A stretch of 44,452 nucleotides of DNA from Methanobacterium sp. UBA176 (GCA_002505765.1 DAVZ01000049.1:1-44452); one strand, 5' to 3'. Positions 26,224-35,824 are shown, numbered from the stretch's first letter. The notes: generated by a model not told the origin, from the sequence alone. Made by a program: numbers and translations.

Positions 26224-26297
26224 AAACTTATTTAATGACATGAAATAAATATAACTTCAACTCAAATCTATTCTATTTCATTATATGGGATTTTAAC

Positions 26298-27365
26298 ATG
26301 CAGAGCACTACTGGATACATTAAAAGTCATAAATGGCAGATTATTGTTTCATTTGCAATCAGTCTATTTTTAATTTTCCTTGTATCTATTATTATAGGTT
26401 TACAGGACATTTTAGATGTTTTAAGTCGTACAAATCTTTATTTAATGGCATTTACCATGTTTTTAGGATTTACAATAATATTTGGATGGACATTAAGATG
26501 GAAACTGATTTTGGAAGTGCTTCATAGTGCACCTGAATATAAACAGCTTATTTTAATGATGTTTACAAGTCTTTTTGGAAACAACATTACCCCCGGTGCA
26601 GCTGGTGGAGAGCCATTACGTGCATATTTACTTGAAAAGTTTGAAAAAGTTCCATTTGAAATTGGATTTGCCTCTGCAAGCGCTGATAGGGTATTTGAAT
26701 TCTTTCCGTTTGTATTAGTATCTACACTTGCTTCTTATTTGATATTTACATTAAAAATTGGCTTCTGGACCAGTCTACTGGTCAGTTTAATGATAATAAT
26801 TGCCATGATCTTTTTTGGGCTGATAATATACGTTGGACTTAAAAAAGAAGTAGCAACAAGAGTTATTATTTCTATTGCAAGAAGAATTTATCCTTTTATG
26901 ATAAAATTAACTTCAAGGAAATCTTCATTTGGTCATGTAAGCGAAAAGTTAATAGAATATATTGAAACATTCACTACAGGATTTCAGGGAGTGTTAAAGG
27001 ACCATAGAATGTTTATATTAGGAATTTTGATTTCATTTGGGATGTGGGGTCTGGATAACCTTCGTTTTTATCTCACATTTGGAGCTATAGGCTATTATCC
27101 TCCTGTTATTCCAATGATAATCATTTATACTATCAGTATTTTGGTTTCAATACTTCCTACATTACCTGGAGCGCTTGGTATTCGTGAAGGAACTATGGTT
27201 GCTCTTTTTATTCCGGTAGGTGTTCCTGCTGATGTGGTACTCGCTGTATCTCTGTTAGATCGTTTAGTTACCTACATAATACCAACATTTGTGGGAGCTG
27301 TAACAACATTCTACTATGGGAAAAAATACAGAAATAAAAGAAGTAGTGTGGAAGTTGCAAACTGA
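26298..27365 (+). CDS. UPF0104 / LPG-synthase-like membrane protein
   Basis: A 355-residue integral membrane protein with about eight helices of the UPF0104 (lysylphosphatidylglycerol synthase transmembrane) type. The family signature is seen around residues 95-115 as FGNNITPGAAGGEPLRAYLL, and near residue 290 as LPTLPGALGIREGTMVALF. Archaeal members include proteins implicated in glycolipid or N-glycan steps, probably as flippases or lipid-linked transferases. No soluble domain is attached. The 146-base gap downstream holds the tandem promoters of the gar1-tfb unit. Confidence 0.85.
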   Translation: MQSTTGYIKSHKWQIIVSFAISLFLIFLVSIIIGLQDILDVLSRTNLYLMAFTMFLGFTIIFGWTLRWKLILEVLHSAPEYKQLILMMFTSLFGNNITPGAAGGEPLRAYLLEKFEKVPFEIGFASASADRVFEFFPFVLVSTLASYLIFTLKIGFWTSLLVSLMIIIAMIFFGLIIYVGLKKEVATRVIISIARRIYPFMIKLTSRKSSFGHVSEKLIEYIETFTTGFQGVLKDHRMFILGILISFGMWGLDNLRFYLTFGAIGYYPPVIPMIIIYTISILVSILPTLPGALGIREGTMVALFIPVGVPADVVLAVSLLDRLVTYIIPTFVGAVTTFYYGKKYRNKRSSVEVAN

Positions 27366-27401
27366 TTTTTAGCAATCAAGATTATTTAGTTCCATGATTT
27401 A

Positions 27402-27462
27402 TCAAAACATTTATATTATAGTTTAATTATTTAATATTTAAAAATATCGAAACATTTATATA
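27402..27462 (+). promoter_or_regulatory. Tandem BRE/TATA promoters of gar1-tfb
   Basis: TCAAAACATTTATAT (27402-27416) and TCGAAACATTTATAT (27448-27462) match at 14 of 15 bases, 46 bases apart. Each has the A-rich BRE-like part followed by a TATA box. The second lies 51 bases before the gar1 start, so its start site would leave a leader of about 25 bases. Confidence 0.55.
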
Positions 27463-27512
27463 TTGCTTCTTAACATTAGTTATGATATATAAGACTATCG
27501 GTTTGATGATAA

Positions 27513-27788
27513 ATGAAAAAGTTGGGTACAATTTCACATTTCACTAACAAAGGTAGAATAATTGTTAGATCTGATCAAACGCCTGGTTTTGGAGTTTCTG
27601 TTTTTTCTGAAAATAAAAGAAGAATCGGAACAGTTGTTGATGTTTTTGGACCTACCAAGAAACCATACATCTCAGTTAAGGTCCATGCAAAAAATTCTAA
27701 AAACCTGAAAAACCGAGTTGGAGAGACACTGTTTGTATCATCAAAACCTACAAAGAGATGGGGGCGAAAAAAACGAAAGAAAAAATGA
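27513..27788 (+). CDS. gar1: H/ACA ribonucleoprotein component Gar1
   Basis: A 91-residue Gar1, a core protein of the H/ACA guide RNP that, with Cbf5, Nop10 and L7Ae, makes pseudouridine in rRNA. The small beta-barrel is seen in LGTISHFTNKGRIIVRSD, then the conserved IGTVVDVFGPTKKPYISVKV. A very basic tail (GRKKRKKK) follows, typical of the archaeal protein. Its TGA stop overlaps the ATG of the TFB gene (ATGA), a sign of translational coupling. Confidence 0.92.
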   Translation: MKKLGTISHFTNKGRIIVRSDQTPGFGVSVFSENKRRIGTVVDVFGPTKKPYISVKVHAKNSKNLKNRVGETLFVSSKPTKRWGRKKRKKK

Positions 27789-28720
27789 AGGTAGATGTTT
27801 CAGAAATCGAAAAAGTCGAAACTAAATGCCCGGAATGCGATTCTGAAAAGTTAATTAATGATCACGAGCGCGGAGAGATAGTATGTGGTGCATGTGGTCT
27901 TGTTATAGATGATAATCTTGTTGATATGGGGCCAGAATGGAGAGCATTTGACCATGAACAGAGGGATAAAAGAACAAGAGTAGGTGCTCCAATAACTTAT
28001 ACCATCCACGATAAAGGCTTAAGTACCATGATCGACTGGAGAAATAAGGACATCTACGGTAGAGACATCCCTGCAAGAAACCGTGCCCAATGGTATCGTT
28101 TAAGGAAATGGCAGAGAAAAATAAGGATTTCTGGCGCTACAGAAAGGAACCTTGCCTTTGCATTGAGTGAACTCGATAGAGACTCTTCAAGGCTAGGTTT
28201 ACCAAGAAGCGTAAGGGAGGCTGCATCTGTTGTCTACAGAAGTGCGGTTGAAAACAAGCTTATCAGAGGAAGGAGTATTGAGGGAGTAGTTGCAGCATCA
28301 TTATACGCAGCATGCAGAAGATGCAACGTTCCAAGAACTCTTGATGAGATTGCAGAGGTATCACGTGTAAGTAAAAAAGAAGTTGGAAGAACCTACAGGT
28401 TTTTAACACGTGAGCTTAACATAAAATTACCACCAACATCACCAGTTGATTACGTTCCAAGATTTGCAAGTGAATTAAGCCTTTCTGGTGAAGTGCAATC
28501 AAAGGCCATTGAAATAATTGAAAAAGCAATGGAAAAAGGTCTTACTTCTGGAAGAGGACCAACAGGAGTTGCAGCAGCAGCTCTGTATATTGCATCTGTG
28601 CTTCTTGGTGAGAGAAAAACTCAAAGAGATGTTGCAGATATTGCTGGTGTAACTGAAGTTACCATTCGTAACAGGTACAAAGAGCTCACTGAACAGCTTG
28701 ATATGGGTGTAACTTTATAG
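27785..28720 (+). CDS. tfb: Transcription initiation factor B (TFB)
   Basis: A 311-residue TFIIB homologue that bridges TBP-bound promoters and RNA polymerase. The N-terminal zinc ribbon has CPEC and CGAC pairs (about residues 15-38). The B-reader/linker has GPEWRAFDHEQRDKRTRVGAP, and two cyclin folds follow, the first with YAACRRCNVPRTLDEIAEVS and the second with AAALYIASVLLGERKTQRDV. No intein is present. The start at 27785 is chosen because it overlaps the gar1 stop and gives the usual family length; an ATG at 27758 would add nine basic residues from the gar1 tail region. Confidence 0.96.
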   Translation: MKVDVSEIEKVETKCPECDSEKLINDHERGEIVCGACGLVIDDNLVDMGPEWRAFDHEQRDKRTRVGAPITYTIHDKGLSTMIDWRNKDIYGRDIPARNRAQWYRLRKWQRKIRISGATERNLAFALSELDRDSSRLGLPRSVREAASVVYRSAVENKLIRGRSIEGVVAASLYAACRRCNVPRTLDEIAEVSRVSKKEVGRTYRFLTRELNIKLPPTSPVDYVPRFASELSLSGEVQSKAIEIIEKAMEKGLTSGRGPTGVAAAALYIASVLLGERKTQRDVADIAGVTEVTIRNRYKELTEQLDMGVTL

Positions 28721-28728
28721 TTACATTC

Positions 28729-28743
28729 TATTTTTTATTTTTA
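28729..28743. terminator. T-rich tract between converging tfb and antiporter genes
   Basis: TATTTTTTATTTTT follows the tfb stop by 8 bases and reads as a polymerase stop for the plus strand. On the other strand, the antiporter end is only 15 bases away. The call is by composition only. Confidence 0.3.
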
Positions 28744-28757
28744 GATTAAAATAAAAC

Positions 28758-29960
28758 TTATTTATCTGAATTATTCTTTTTTATATAAAGATTTGAAAAT
28801 GGCAGAGCAGTTATTCCATGAGCAACCACACTAAACAGAACTGTGATGAAGACGGCTAAAATGAAGGTATTTTGCCCTGGAAATGATTCTAAACTTTCTA
28901 AAGCTATTAAAGCCAATACTGTCGAGGCCAATCCTCGTGGACCAAACCATCCCATAAATAATATTGAATCAGTGCCTATTTTAGTCTTTATAAGAGATAG
29001 AGCCACAGGAATCATGCGGATGATTGTCAGGCTTAATATTGCATAGATTATGATTTGTATGGTGACGTAGGGAATTAAACCCGCTATAATTATTCCTAAC
29101 ATGAAGAAAACTGTCAGATTCAAAAATTGACCTTCGGCTTCTGCAAAATCCATGAGAACTTTACCAGCGTCCCTGGTAACGTATCCTGTTGCCAATCCAC
29201 CTACAAATGCCGCAATAAACCCACTGCCACCTATTTCATCGGCGATTATAAATGAAATTACTGCAAGAACTAAAAAAGCTATTCGTTGATACTCTGGCGT
29301 AATCCAATTTTTATTCCTTGATTTTATAACGATTCCAGAACCTATAAATCCAACAGCTAAACCAACCATAGCTCCTAAACCAATTTGTGTAAGTGCAGTT
29401 TGAATAAAGTATCCTCCAGGTGAAAATGATTCCTCGGCCAGTCCAATGGCAATGAAAACCAGTAAGAAAGGCACTGCTAATCCATCGTTTAAACCGCTTT
29501 CAATTTCAAGCGCTTCGCGAATTTTATAGGGTATTTTTTGATTTTTAACCACTATCTGTCCTAAAGCTGCATCGGTTGGCGCCAGTACAATCCCTATTAT
29601 TGCTGCTTCCCAAAGGGTTAAATCAGTAAATAACATTACTGCTGCAGCAATTCCAAGTATTATTGTTGAAATTAGTCCAATGCTGAGTAGTCTTGTGGGT
29701 AGACTGTTTAGTTTAAGGTCTTCAAGTTTAACTTTGGAAGCATCTGTAAATAAAACAAGAACAAGAGCTATTTCTGCTATTAAGAGTATTATTGTTGATA
29801 TCGGTGGTTCTCGAATATCTACAAAGCCGATTATAAGCCAGCCCATTAAAATTCCAGCAAAAATAAATATCATTTGAGCAGTTACAGGAAGTTTATCAAT
29901 TCTACGAGAAATTATGGCCACAATAAAAACCATGATAAGAAAAAATAAAACTTCGATCAT
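28758..29960 (-). CDS. CPA1-type cation/proton antiporter
   Basis: A 400-residue membrane protein with about twelve helices of the NhaP/CPA1 class, exchanging Na+ or K+ for protons. The transport core is visible as APTDAALGQIVVKNQ (about residues 127-141), then the EIESGLNDGLAVPF stretch, whose Asn-Asp pair is the ion-binding signature of CPA1. FMGWFGPRGLASTVLALIA near 330 is also typical. There is no long cytoplasmic C-terminal domain or TrkA-C regulatory unit. It ends 38 bases from the tfb stop in convergent orientation. Confidence 0.9.
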   Translation of the reverse strand: MIEVLFFLIMVFIVAIISRRIDKLPVTAQMIFIFAGILMGWLIIGFVDIREPPISTIILLIAEIALVLVLFTDASKVKLEDLKLNSLPTRLLSIGLISTIILGIAAAVMLFTDLTLWEAAIIGIVLAPTDAALGQIVVKNQKIPYKIREALEIESGLNDGLAVPFLLVFIAIGLAEESFSPGGYFIQTALTQIGLGAMVGLAVGFIGSGIVIKSRNKNWITPEYQRIAFLVLAVISFIIADEIGGSGFIAAFVGGLATGYVTRDAGKVLMDFAEAEGQFLNLTVFFMLGIIIAGLIPYVTIQIIIYAILSLTIIRMIPVALSLIKTKIGTDSILFMGWFGPRGLASTVLALIALESLESFPGQNTFILAVFITVLFSVVAHGITALPFSNLYIKKNNSDK

Positions 29961-30115
29961 TTTATCAAGATCTAATTTAATTTTAATATTTAAAAATATT
30001 TTTACATGAAATTAATTAGGAAAGAGTAGATGATTTAGATAAAATCAGAATCGGCAGTAAAAAGAATTAAACTTAAAGATTTAAAAAAATTGTGGAAAAG
30101 AAGATAAAATCTTAT

Positions 30116-30313
30116 CTAAAATATTCTTCCTCTAAAAACAAAAAGAAATGCCACTATAAGGATTATTGCCATAACTATATACCATATTCGTCTTGTTTTT
30201 TCAATTTTCATTTTTCTGGCATTAAATTCTTGCTCACATTTTGTTGAACAGAATTTTTCGTCCATTGGAATGGATGTTCCGCACATTGGACAGTGTTTAT
30301 GTGGTTCAGTCAT
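30116..30313 (-). CDS. DUF2116-type zinc-ribbon membrane protein
   Basis: A 65-residue protein with an N-terminal zinc ribbon (CPMCGTSIPMDEKFCSTKC, residues 8-26) and one C-terminal helix (IWYIVMAIILIVAFLFVF). The pattern of a treble-clef/zinc ribbon followed by a tail anchor is that of DUF2116. The role of the family is unknown; small tail-anchored zinc proteins in archaea may help ribosome- or membrane-linked processes. AGAGGTGC lies 6 bases before the ATG. Upstream on the same strand is the UMP kinase gene, 49 bases away. Confidence 0.82.
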   Translation of the reverse strand: MTEPHKHCPMCGTSIPMDEKFCSTKCEQEFNARKMKIEKTRRIWYIVMAIILIVAFLFVFRGRIF

Positions 30314-30362
30314 TTATGCACCTCTATCGGATTTTGATTATCAATAAACATTATTTTTTCAT

Positions 30363-31043
30363 TTAGATATCTGAAATAATACTGGTTCCGATCTTTTCAC
30401 CATCAACTGCTTTTTGAAGATTCTCAGGATCTTCTCCGTTAACAATTAACGTTTTGATATTTGATCTTTTTATGATTTGTACTGTAGTTATATCCAGAAA
30501 TTCGTATGTACCTGCTTTATTTTCTTTACTGCTTAAAATGGAAAGCATTTCTCCAGGAGTAATTTCAGTGAACATCTTTGCATCTTTAAATTTGTTTGGA
30601 TCCTTATCATATAGCCCGTCAACAGATGTGGCGTTTATCATGAGATCAGCATTCACAAATTCTGCAAGAATGCTTCCCACAGCATCAGTACTGTGTGCTG
30701 GTTCAGTTCCACCCATTATAACAATTTTACCACTAACTGAGAACTCTAATGCCTCATGGAAATTTTTTGCCACTTGAGGATATGCATCTTCTTCAAGTGC
30801 CATAATTAAAAGTTTAGCATTTAATCTTGTAACTTCGATACCTATATCATCACATGCTGCTTCGGATGCTTTAAGTCCCCTGGCTATTTGTATGTAATCT
30901 CGGGCTGGCTTCCCACCTCCAACCACTATAAATAGCTGATTTTCGTGACTCATATCTCTTAGAATATCAGCATAATCTTTGAATTTATTGTGGTCATTAT
31001 TTTTAATTATTATTGAACCGCCAATTGTAATAACTATCTTCAT
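30363..31043 (-). CDS. pyrH: Uridylate kinase (UMP kinase)
   Basis: A 226-residue UMP kinase of the amino-acid kinase fold, making UDP from UMP. Features are the N-terminal VITIGGSII, the glycine loop VVGGGKPARDYI (about residues 39-50), GGTEPAHSTDAVGSILAE near 113-130 for UMP binding, and NATSVDGLYDKDPNKF near 137-152. The lack of bacterial extensions is normal for the archaeal form. GGTGAT precedes the ATG. It may be co-transcribed with the small zinc-ribbon membrane protein downstream. Confidence 0.93.
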   Translation of the reverse strand: MKIVITIGGSIIIKNNDHNKFKDYADILRDMSHENQLFIVVGGGKPARDYIQIARGLKASEAACDDIGIEVTRLNAKLLIMALEEDAYPQVAKNFHEALEFSVSGKIVIMGGTEPAHSTDAVGSILAEFVNADLMINATSVDGLYDKDPNKFKDAKMFTEITPGEMLSILSSKENKAGTYEFLDITTVQIIKRSNIKTLIVNGEDPENLQKAVDGEKIGTSIISDI

Positions 31044-31295
31044 CTAATCACCATAATTAGGAGAGAATAATCTCCACTATTCCATTAATTTGAAGTAATT
31101 TTCTATTAATTCGTAGGTATGAAGTTATATAAAAAATCTTCAATCATAATAAAACTAAATTTATGATATTTAAATTTATCTTTTTTACATTTTAGTTAAA
31201 TTTTTCTTATAAGTTTCATATAATGAAATATTAAGATATCTTATGAGTATAATAAAATAAATAAGATAATTTTTAATCACATTGGGATGAAAATC

Positions 31296-32147
31296 ATGGT
31301 AAATCTAGACATAGAACATATAAATAAATCTCTTGTTGAAAATAGATACATTCCAGATGAAAAAACAGCCACAATAGTTTTTATAGCTCTATCTTTAAAG
31401 AAACCCATTTTAATTGAAGGTCCTCCAGGTACAGGTAAAACAGAACTTGCAAAGGCACTCGCCAGATCCCTGAACAGAGATTTTTTCAGGATACAGTGTT
31501 ATGAAGGGATAATGTTTGAGCAGATTGTAGGGGAATGGAACTATCAAAAACAACTTCTGTTTCTAGAGATGGCCAAGATAGAAAAACAGAGTACAGACAT
31601 CTTCAAGGAAGAATTTTTTATTAAAAGACCCCTCATACGAGCTTTTAAAAATAAAAATTCTTCAGTTATTTTAATAGATGAACTTGATAAAGCAGATGAG
31701 GAAGTTGAAAGTTTCTTACTTCAGGCTTTAGCAGAAAAAGAGATTACAGTAAACGACCTTGGAACTTTTAACCTTGAAAATGACATTTTGATGGTTATAA
31801 CTTCAAATTCCCAAAGACAGCTTTTAGATGAAACAAAGGATCGTTGTTTACACTTATATATTGATTATCCTAGTTTTAAAAGAGAAGAGGAAATAGTAAA
31901 TATGCACATACCAGAAGCTCCGCAAGAAACCGTAATCAGCATAGTTGAGCTCATGCAAAGAATAAGAAGACTTAAACTTATCAAAAAACCATCTATTCGT
32001 GCTACAGTTGACCTAGTTAGAACTATGCTTGCTATGGATAAAGAAGAGTTGGATAATAAATTATTTAATAAGATTCAGGGAGTTATTTTAAAAAATGAAG
32101 AAGATAAAGAGAAAGTTCAAAATTTCAGGTCTCTTAAATTATATTAA
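31296..32147 (+). CDS. MoxR-family AAA+ ATPase
   Basis: A 283-residue MoxR-type ATPase. Walker A is EGPPGTGKTELAKAL (about residues 46-60), Walker B is VILIDELDKAD, and sensor 1 is MVITSNSQR. After it come the RCLHLYIDYPS arginine-finger region and the small helical lid. MoxR proteins work with VWA-domain partners as chaperones that insert metals or mature enzymes. The VWA partner is the next gene, 52 bases downstream. The start at 31296 is set by GGGATGA 5 bases upstream; an ATG at 31287 lies on that site. Confidence 0.9.
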   Translation: MVNLDIEHINKSLVENRYIPDEKTATIVFIALSLKKPILIEGPPGTGKTELAKALARSLNRDFFRIQCYEGIMFEQIVGEWNYQKQLLFLEMAKIEKQSTDIFKEEFFIKRPLIRAFKNKNSSVILIDELDKADEEVESFLLQALAEKEITVNDLGTFNLENDILMVITSNSQRQLLDETKDRCLHLYIDYPSFKREEEIVNMHIPEAPQETVISIVELMQRIRRLKLIKKPSIRATVDLVRTMLAMDKEELDNKLFNKIQGVILKNEEDKEKVQNFRSLKLY

Positions 32148-32199
32148 TTGAATTAAAGAAATTAGAAAAACTTCGATTTAAAACTTAAATTTTGATAAT

Positions 32200-33546
32200 A
32201 TGAAGGATAAAATAATTGAATTATCAAGTTCTTTACGTGCTGCTGGTCTCCCTGTTAGCATACGAAGTACAAAAACAGCTTATAAATCAGCTCTTTTAAT
32301 AGATTACAATATTGAAACTCTAAGAGAAGCTTTAGCCTGTGTTTACGTTAAAGATCCTGAGCAGCGGGAAAAATTTGACATGATCTTCGACATGATTTTT
32401 GGAAAAATGGTGCAGCAAAATGAAACTAAAGAATCAGGAAAATTAAATGGATCCACATTAAATCCAAGAGAAATAAAAGGACAGCAGCATAATAATACTC
32501 AAGAATCCAGAAATGAATCCAGAAAAATAAATAAGGCTGTAATTGGCCTATCACAAGAAATACAGAATATGTACATAAATAAGAGATTTGAGGGCTCTGG
32601 AGAATCGAATGGAAAAAAACAAAGTTATAAAGATAGTGGAAAATACGGTGGAAAATTGAATTCTGGAATTAGCAGAATGGATAATAAAACACGTCAAAAA
32701 GCTGTAAAAAGACTTATAGATAGCGGTTATAAAACTGAAGATGTTTTTAAAGCTTTAAATCAACATGATATTAAATCCAATATAGAAAAAATGAGTTTTA
32801 CAGATCTTCTTACTCTAAACAGCATGACCTTAAACCAGCTGTATCCAGAGATCATGGATTCATGCCAAAAACTTGGCAAAAAGATTGCTACAAAAAGGTC
32901 AAGACGCTTTAAGACGTCATCTAAAGGAAGAGTTAATATCAGGAAAACTATCAGGAAAAATATGAAGCATGGAGGAATTTTCTTAGAGAAAGTGAATGAA
33001 AAACCAAAGCTAAGTAAAATGAATCATTTTTTCTTAAGTGATATAAGTGCTTCGTGCGATTGGATTAGCAACTGGTTTTTCTGTATTATTTACTCATCTG
33101 GGAGGGTTTTTAATAAGGCAAGAGTATTTGAATATGATAATGAACTAATCGAGGTCACATCGGCACTTGATGAACCAACTATCGAGATGGCCTCTGATAA
33201 TTTATTTGAATTTAGAAAAAAGAATGAAATGGTAAATAGATGTTCAAATATGTTTTCATCATTTAAAAGCTTCTTAGAGCAAGCAGATATTAATAATAAA
33301 TCATATATAATCATTTTAAGTGATTGCAGAGACTGGATGGGGCCAAAAGTATCCAAAAGACCAAAAAGTGCGGATTTAATTGCAGATATAGTAGAAAAAT
33401 CAAAGAGAGTATTGATATTAAATCCAGAGCCAAAAGTTCTATGGAATAAAATAGATAGCTGTGTTTCATTCTATGAAGAGGCTGGAGCTGAACTCTTTAA
33501 TGTTCAGAATCTGGAACAATTGGCCAATTTGATAGCTGATGTTTAA
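32200..33546 (+). CDS. VWA-domain (CoxE-like) partner of MoxR
   Basis: A 448-residue protein with a C-terminal von Willebrand A domain of the CoxE type. The metal site is kept: FLSDISASCDW (DxSxS near residue 281), then a Thr in DEPTIEMAS and an Asp in ILSDCRDW. The N-terminal 80 residues (LSSSLRAAGLPVSIRSTKTA) match the conserved start of CoxE proteins, followed by a low-complexity Asn/Ser/Lys-rich linker of about 100 residues. Together with the MoxR ATPase just upstream it should form a chaperone pair. The target is not apparent from the neighbours. Confidence 0.85.
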   Translation: MKDKIIELSSSLRAAGLPVSIRSTKTAYKSALLIDYNIETLREALACVYVKDPEQREKFDMIFDMIFGKMVQQNETKESGKLNGSTLNPREIKGQQHNNTQESRNESRKINKAVIGLSQEIQNMYINKRFEGSGESNGKKQSYKDSGKYGGKLNSGISRMDNKTRQKAVKRLIDSGYKTEDVFKALNQHDIKSNIEKMSFTDLLTLNSMTLNQLYPEIMDSCQKLGKKIATKRSRRFKTSSKGRVNIRKTIRKNMKHGGIFLEKVNEKPKLSKMNHFFLSDISASCDWISNWFFCIIYSSGRVFNKARVFEYDNELIEVTSALDEPTIEMASDNLFEFRKKNEMVNRCSNMFSSFKSFLEQADINNKSYIIILSDCRDWMGPKVSKRPKSADLIADIVEKSKRVLILNPEPKVLWNKIDSCVSFYEEAGAELFNVQNLEQLANLIADV

Positions 33547-33713
33547 AATTTATTTTTGTTGTATGATCCAATAAACTGTATTAAATTAAAATTTATGTTT
33601 CGGGAATTAATTTACTCATGTTGAATAAATTTAAAATAATTTTTTGATTATTATTTATTTAAACTTGAATATAGAAATAATATAAATAAAATAATCATTA
33701 ATCCCGATCTTTT

Positions 33714-33727
33714 GAAATTTATAAATA
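33714..33727 (+). promoter_or_regulatory. BRE/TATA promoter of the aRF1 gene
   Basis: GAAATTTATAAATA lies 41-54 bases before the TTG start and has an A-rich BRE followed by a near-consensus TATA box. A start site about 25 bases on would leave a short leader containing AAGGAGAG. Confidence 0.55.
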
Positions 33728-33767
33728 ACATATTAATTTACTTTACTATCATTAAGGAGAGATTATT

Positions 33768-34997
33768 TTGACTGAAGTATCATCAAAAGAATTATATGAG
33801 TTTAAAAGGACCATTGAAGAACTTGCAGATAAGAAAGGGAGGGGCACGGAACTTGTATCTGTTTATATACCTCCAGATAAGCAAATAAGCGATGTTGTAA
33901 AACATATGAGGGAGGAATTAAGCCAGAGTGCAAATATTAAGAGCAAATCAACAAAAAAGAATGTACAATCTGCAATTGAGGTAATTATGCAGAGATTAAA
34001 ACTCTTTCCAAGACCTCCTGAACATGGATTACTTCTTTTCGTTGGAATGATTCCCAAGGGCGGTCCTGGAACTGAAAAAATGGAGACATATGTTTTTGAA
34101 CCTCCAGAACCTATACAAACCTATACCTATCACTGTAACTCTGAATTCTATCTTGAACCTTTACAGGAAATGATTGATGTTAAAGAAACTTATGGTCTTG
34201 CAGTTTTAGATAGAAAAGAAGCTACAATTGCAACATTACGTGGTAAACGTATAAATATTGTAAAAACTCTTACAAGCGGCGTTCCTGGTAAGCACAAAGC
34301 TGGTGGACAATCTCAGAGAAGATTCGATCGTTTAATCGAGCTTGCAGCCCATGAATTCCTTAAAAGGATCGGAGATCACATGAACGATGCTTTTCTACCG
34401 ATAGAGGATTTAAAAGGCATAATACTGGGTGGTCCGGGTCATACAAAAGAAGATTTCTATAAGGGAGATTATTTACACTATGAGCTTAAAGAAAAAGTAA
34501 TTACCACTGTAGATACATCTTATACTGGTGAATTTGGGATAAGAGAAGTTATTGACAAATCTATGGATGTTTTAACAGAAATAGATATTATGCGTGAAAA
34601 AAAGCTTGTGCAGAGGTTTTTAATGGAACTCATAAATGAAGACGGGCTTGCATCTTATGGAGAAGCTGATGTAAGGAAGAATCTTGAAATGGGGGCTGTT
34701 GAAGTCTTATTACTTTCAGAAGGCATTAAATCAAACCGAGAAACATATGAATGCCCTGTGTGTAGCTGCGTTCAGGAAAAAACAGTTAAAAATGCAGATG
34801 AATCTGAAGAAATGAAATGTCCAGAGTGCGGAGAAAAAATGAAGGAAAGCGGGGCTAAAGATATTATTGATGACTTTGTGGACATGGCTGAAGAAGTAGG
34901 TTCTGAAGTTGAGATAATATCAACAGAAACAGAGGAAGGGATGCAACTTTTGAGAGCTTTTGGTGGGTTCGCTGCTATTTTGAGATATAGAGTATAA
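33768..34997 (+). CDS. prf1: Peptide chain release factor aRF1
   Basis: A 409-residue class I release factor that recognises all three stop codons and triggers peptide release. The decoding motif NIKS is at residues 56-59 and the catalytic GGQ at 179-181 (GKHKAGGQSQRRFDR). The C-terminal domain carries a minidomain-like zinc ribbon with CPVC and CPEC pairs (about residues 327-355). It starts with TTG at 33768, with AAGGAGAG 7 bases upstream. It stands as a single gene after a 221-base gap that holds only the promoter. Confidence 0.96.
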   Translation: MTEVSSKELYEFKRTIEELADKKGRGTELVSVYIPPDKQISDVVKHMREELSQSANIKSKSTKKNVQSAIEVIMQRLKLFPRPPEHGLLLFVGMIPKGGPGTEKMETYVFEPPEPIQTYTYHCNSEFYLEPLQEMIDVKETYGLAVLDRKEATIATLRGKRINIVKTLTSGVPGKHKAGGQSQRRFDRLIELAAHEFLKRIGDHMNDAFLPIEDLKGIILGGPGHTKEDFYKGDYLHYELKEKVITTVDTSYTGEFGIREVIDKSMDVLTEIDIMREKKLVQRFLMELINEDGLASYGEADVRKNLEMGAVEVLLLSEGIKSNRETYECPVCSCVQEKTVKNADESEEMKCPECGEKMKESGAKDIIDDFVDMAEEVGSEVEIISTETEEGMQLLRAFGGFAAILRYRV

Positions 34998-35053
34998 AAA
35001 TTAGAATATATCCCTTTTTAATGCTTAAAAATTTAAATAAAGAGGGAAGTAAG

Positions 35054-35653
35054 TTATCCCAATCTACTGACGCGAATCAACGATTTAACAGGTACCATTC
35101 CAATATCTGAAATTCCTTTTTTGTCAATGAGGACAACAACACCTACTGTATTTGCACCGAGACCTTTTAGCATATTAATTGCTTCGGTAATGGTTTTTCC
35201 GCTGGTTATAACATCATCTACAATAACCACTTTTTTGCCTTCAACTGATGCGAAATTGCTGCTTATAGCTCCTTTTGCATCTTCTGTTTTTCTGTGTTTT
35301 TTGGGGTGGAAAATTGTTATGTCTGCGCCAATTATTTCGGCCATCATTGTGGCAAATGGGACTCCACTTACAGTTATACCTACAACAACCTCAATATCAC
35401 TGATTTCAAGGGCTATATCAGCCATAGCTGCAGATACATTCATCATACGTGTAGAACTGCTGCCTAAATTTTTCCAGTCAATTGCAAAATCAATCGGGGC
35501 TTTTTGAGTCTTGGATTCGATATTTTTACCGCTTTTCTGTAAAATTAGCCATCTGGCGGTGTCTTTAGAGACATTAAGTTCGTCTGCTATTTCTCCGGTA
35601 GTAAAACCCCTTCTCCTTAATTCATAAGCATTTTTTATAAGCTCTTCATTCAT
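35054..35653 (-). CDS. HTH-phosphoribosyltransferase protein (PyrE-like / GfcR-like)
   Basis: A 199-residue protein with an N-terminal helix-turn-helix (AYELRRRGFTTGEIADELNV, then SKDTARWLI) joined to a phosphoribosyltransferase domain. The PRPP-binding signature is VVIVDDVITSGKTITEAIN (about residues 139-157). Proteins of this build are often named orotate phosphoribosyltransferase-like. In haloarchaea GfcR, of the same architecture, is a transcriptional activator of sugar catabolism. The combination suggests a regulator that senses PRPP or a nucleotide, rather than a pyrimidine enzyme. It stands alone on the minus strand. Confidence 0.88.
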   Translation of the reverse strand: MNEELIKNAYELRRRGFTTGEIADELNVSKDTARWLILQKSGKNIESKTQKAPIDFAIDWKNLGSSSTRMMNVSAAMADIALEISDIEVVVGITVSGVPFATMMAEIIGADITIFHPKKHRKTEDAKGAISSNFASVEGKKVVIVDDVITSGKTITEAINMLKGLGANTVGVVVLIDKKGISDIGMVPVKSLIRVSRLG

Positions 35654-35824
35654 AAAAACACATCCATTTAATTAGAGGCAATTTAATTCCTGTAAATAAT
35701 TATCTTAAATTAATTGGTAATTCATATAAAATTTATTATATTGCTATAATCTTATAATTATTTTCTATCCTGATATTTTTAAATTTTATTTAGATCAATC
35801 ACTATTTTTGACCGTAAACGACAT

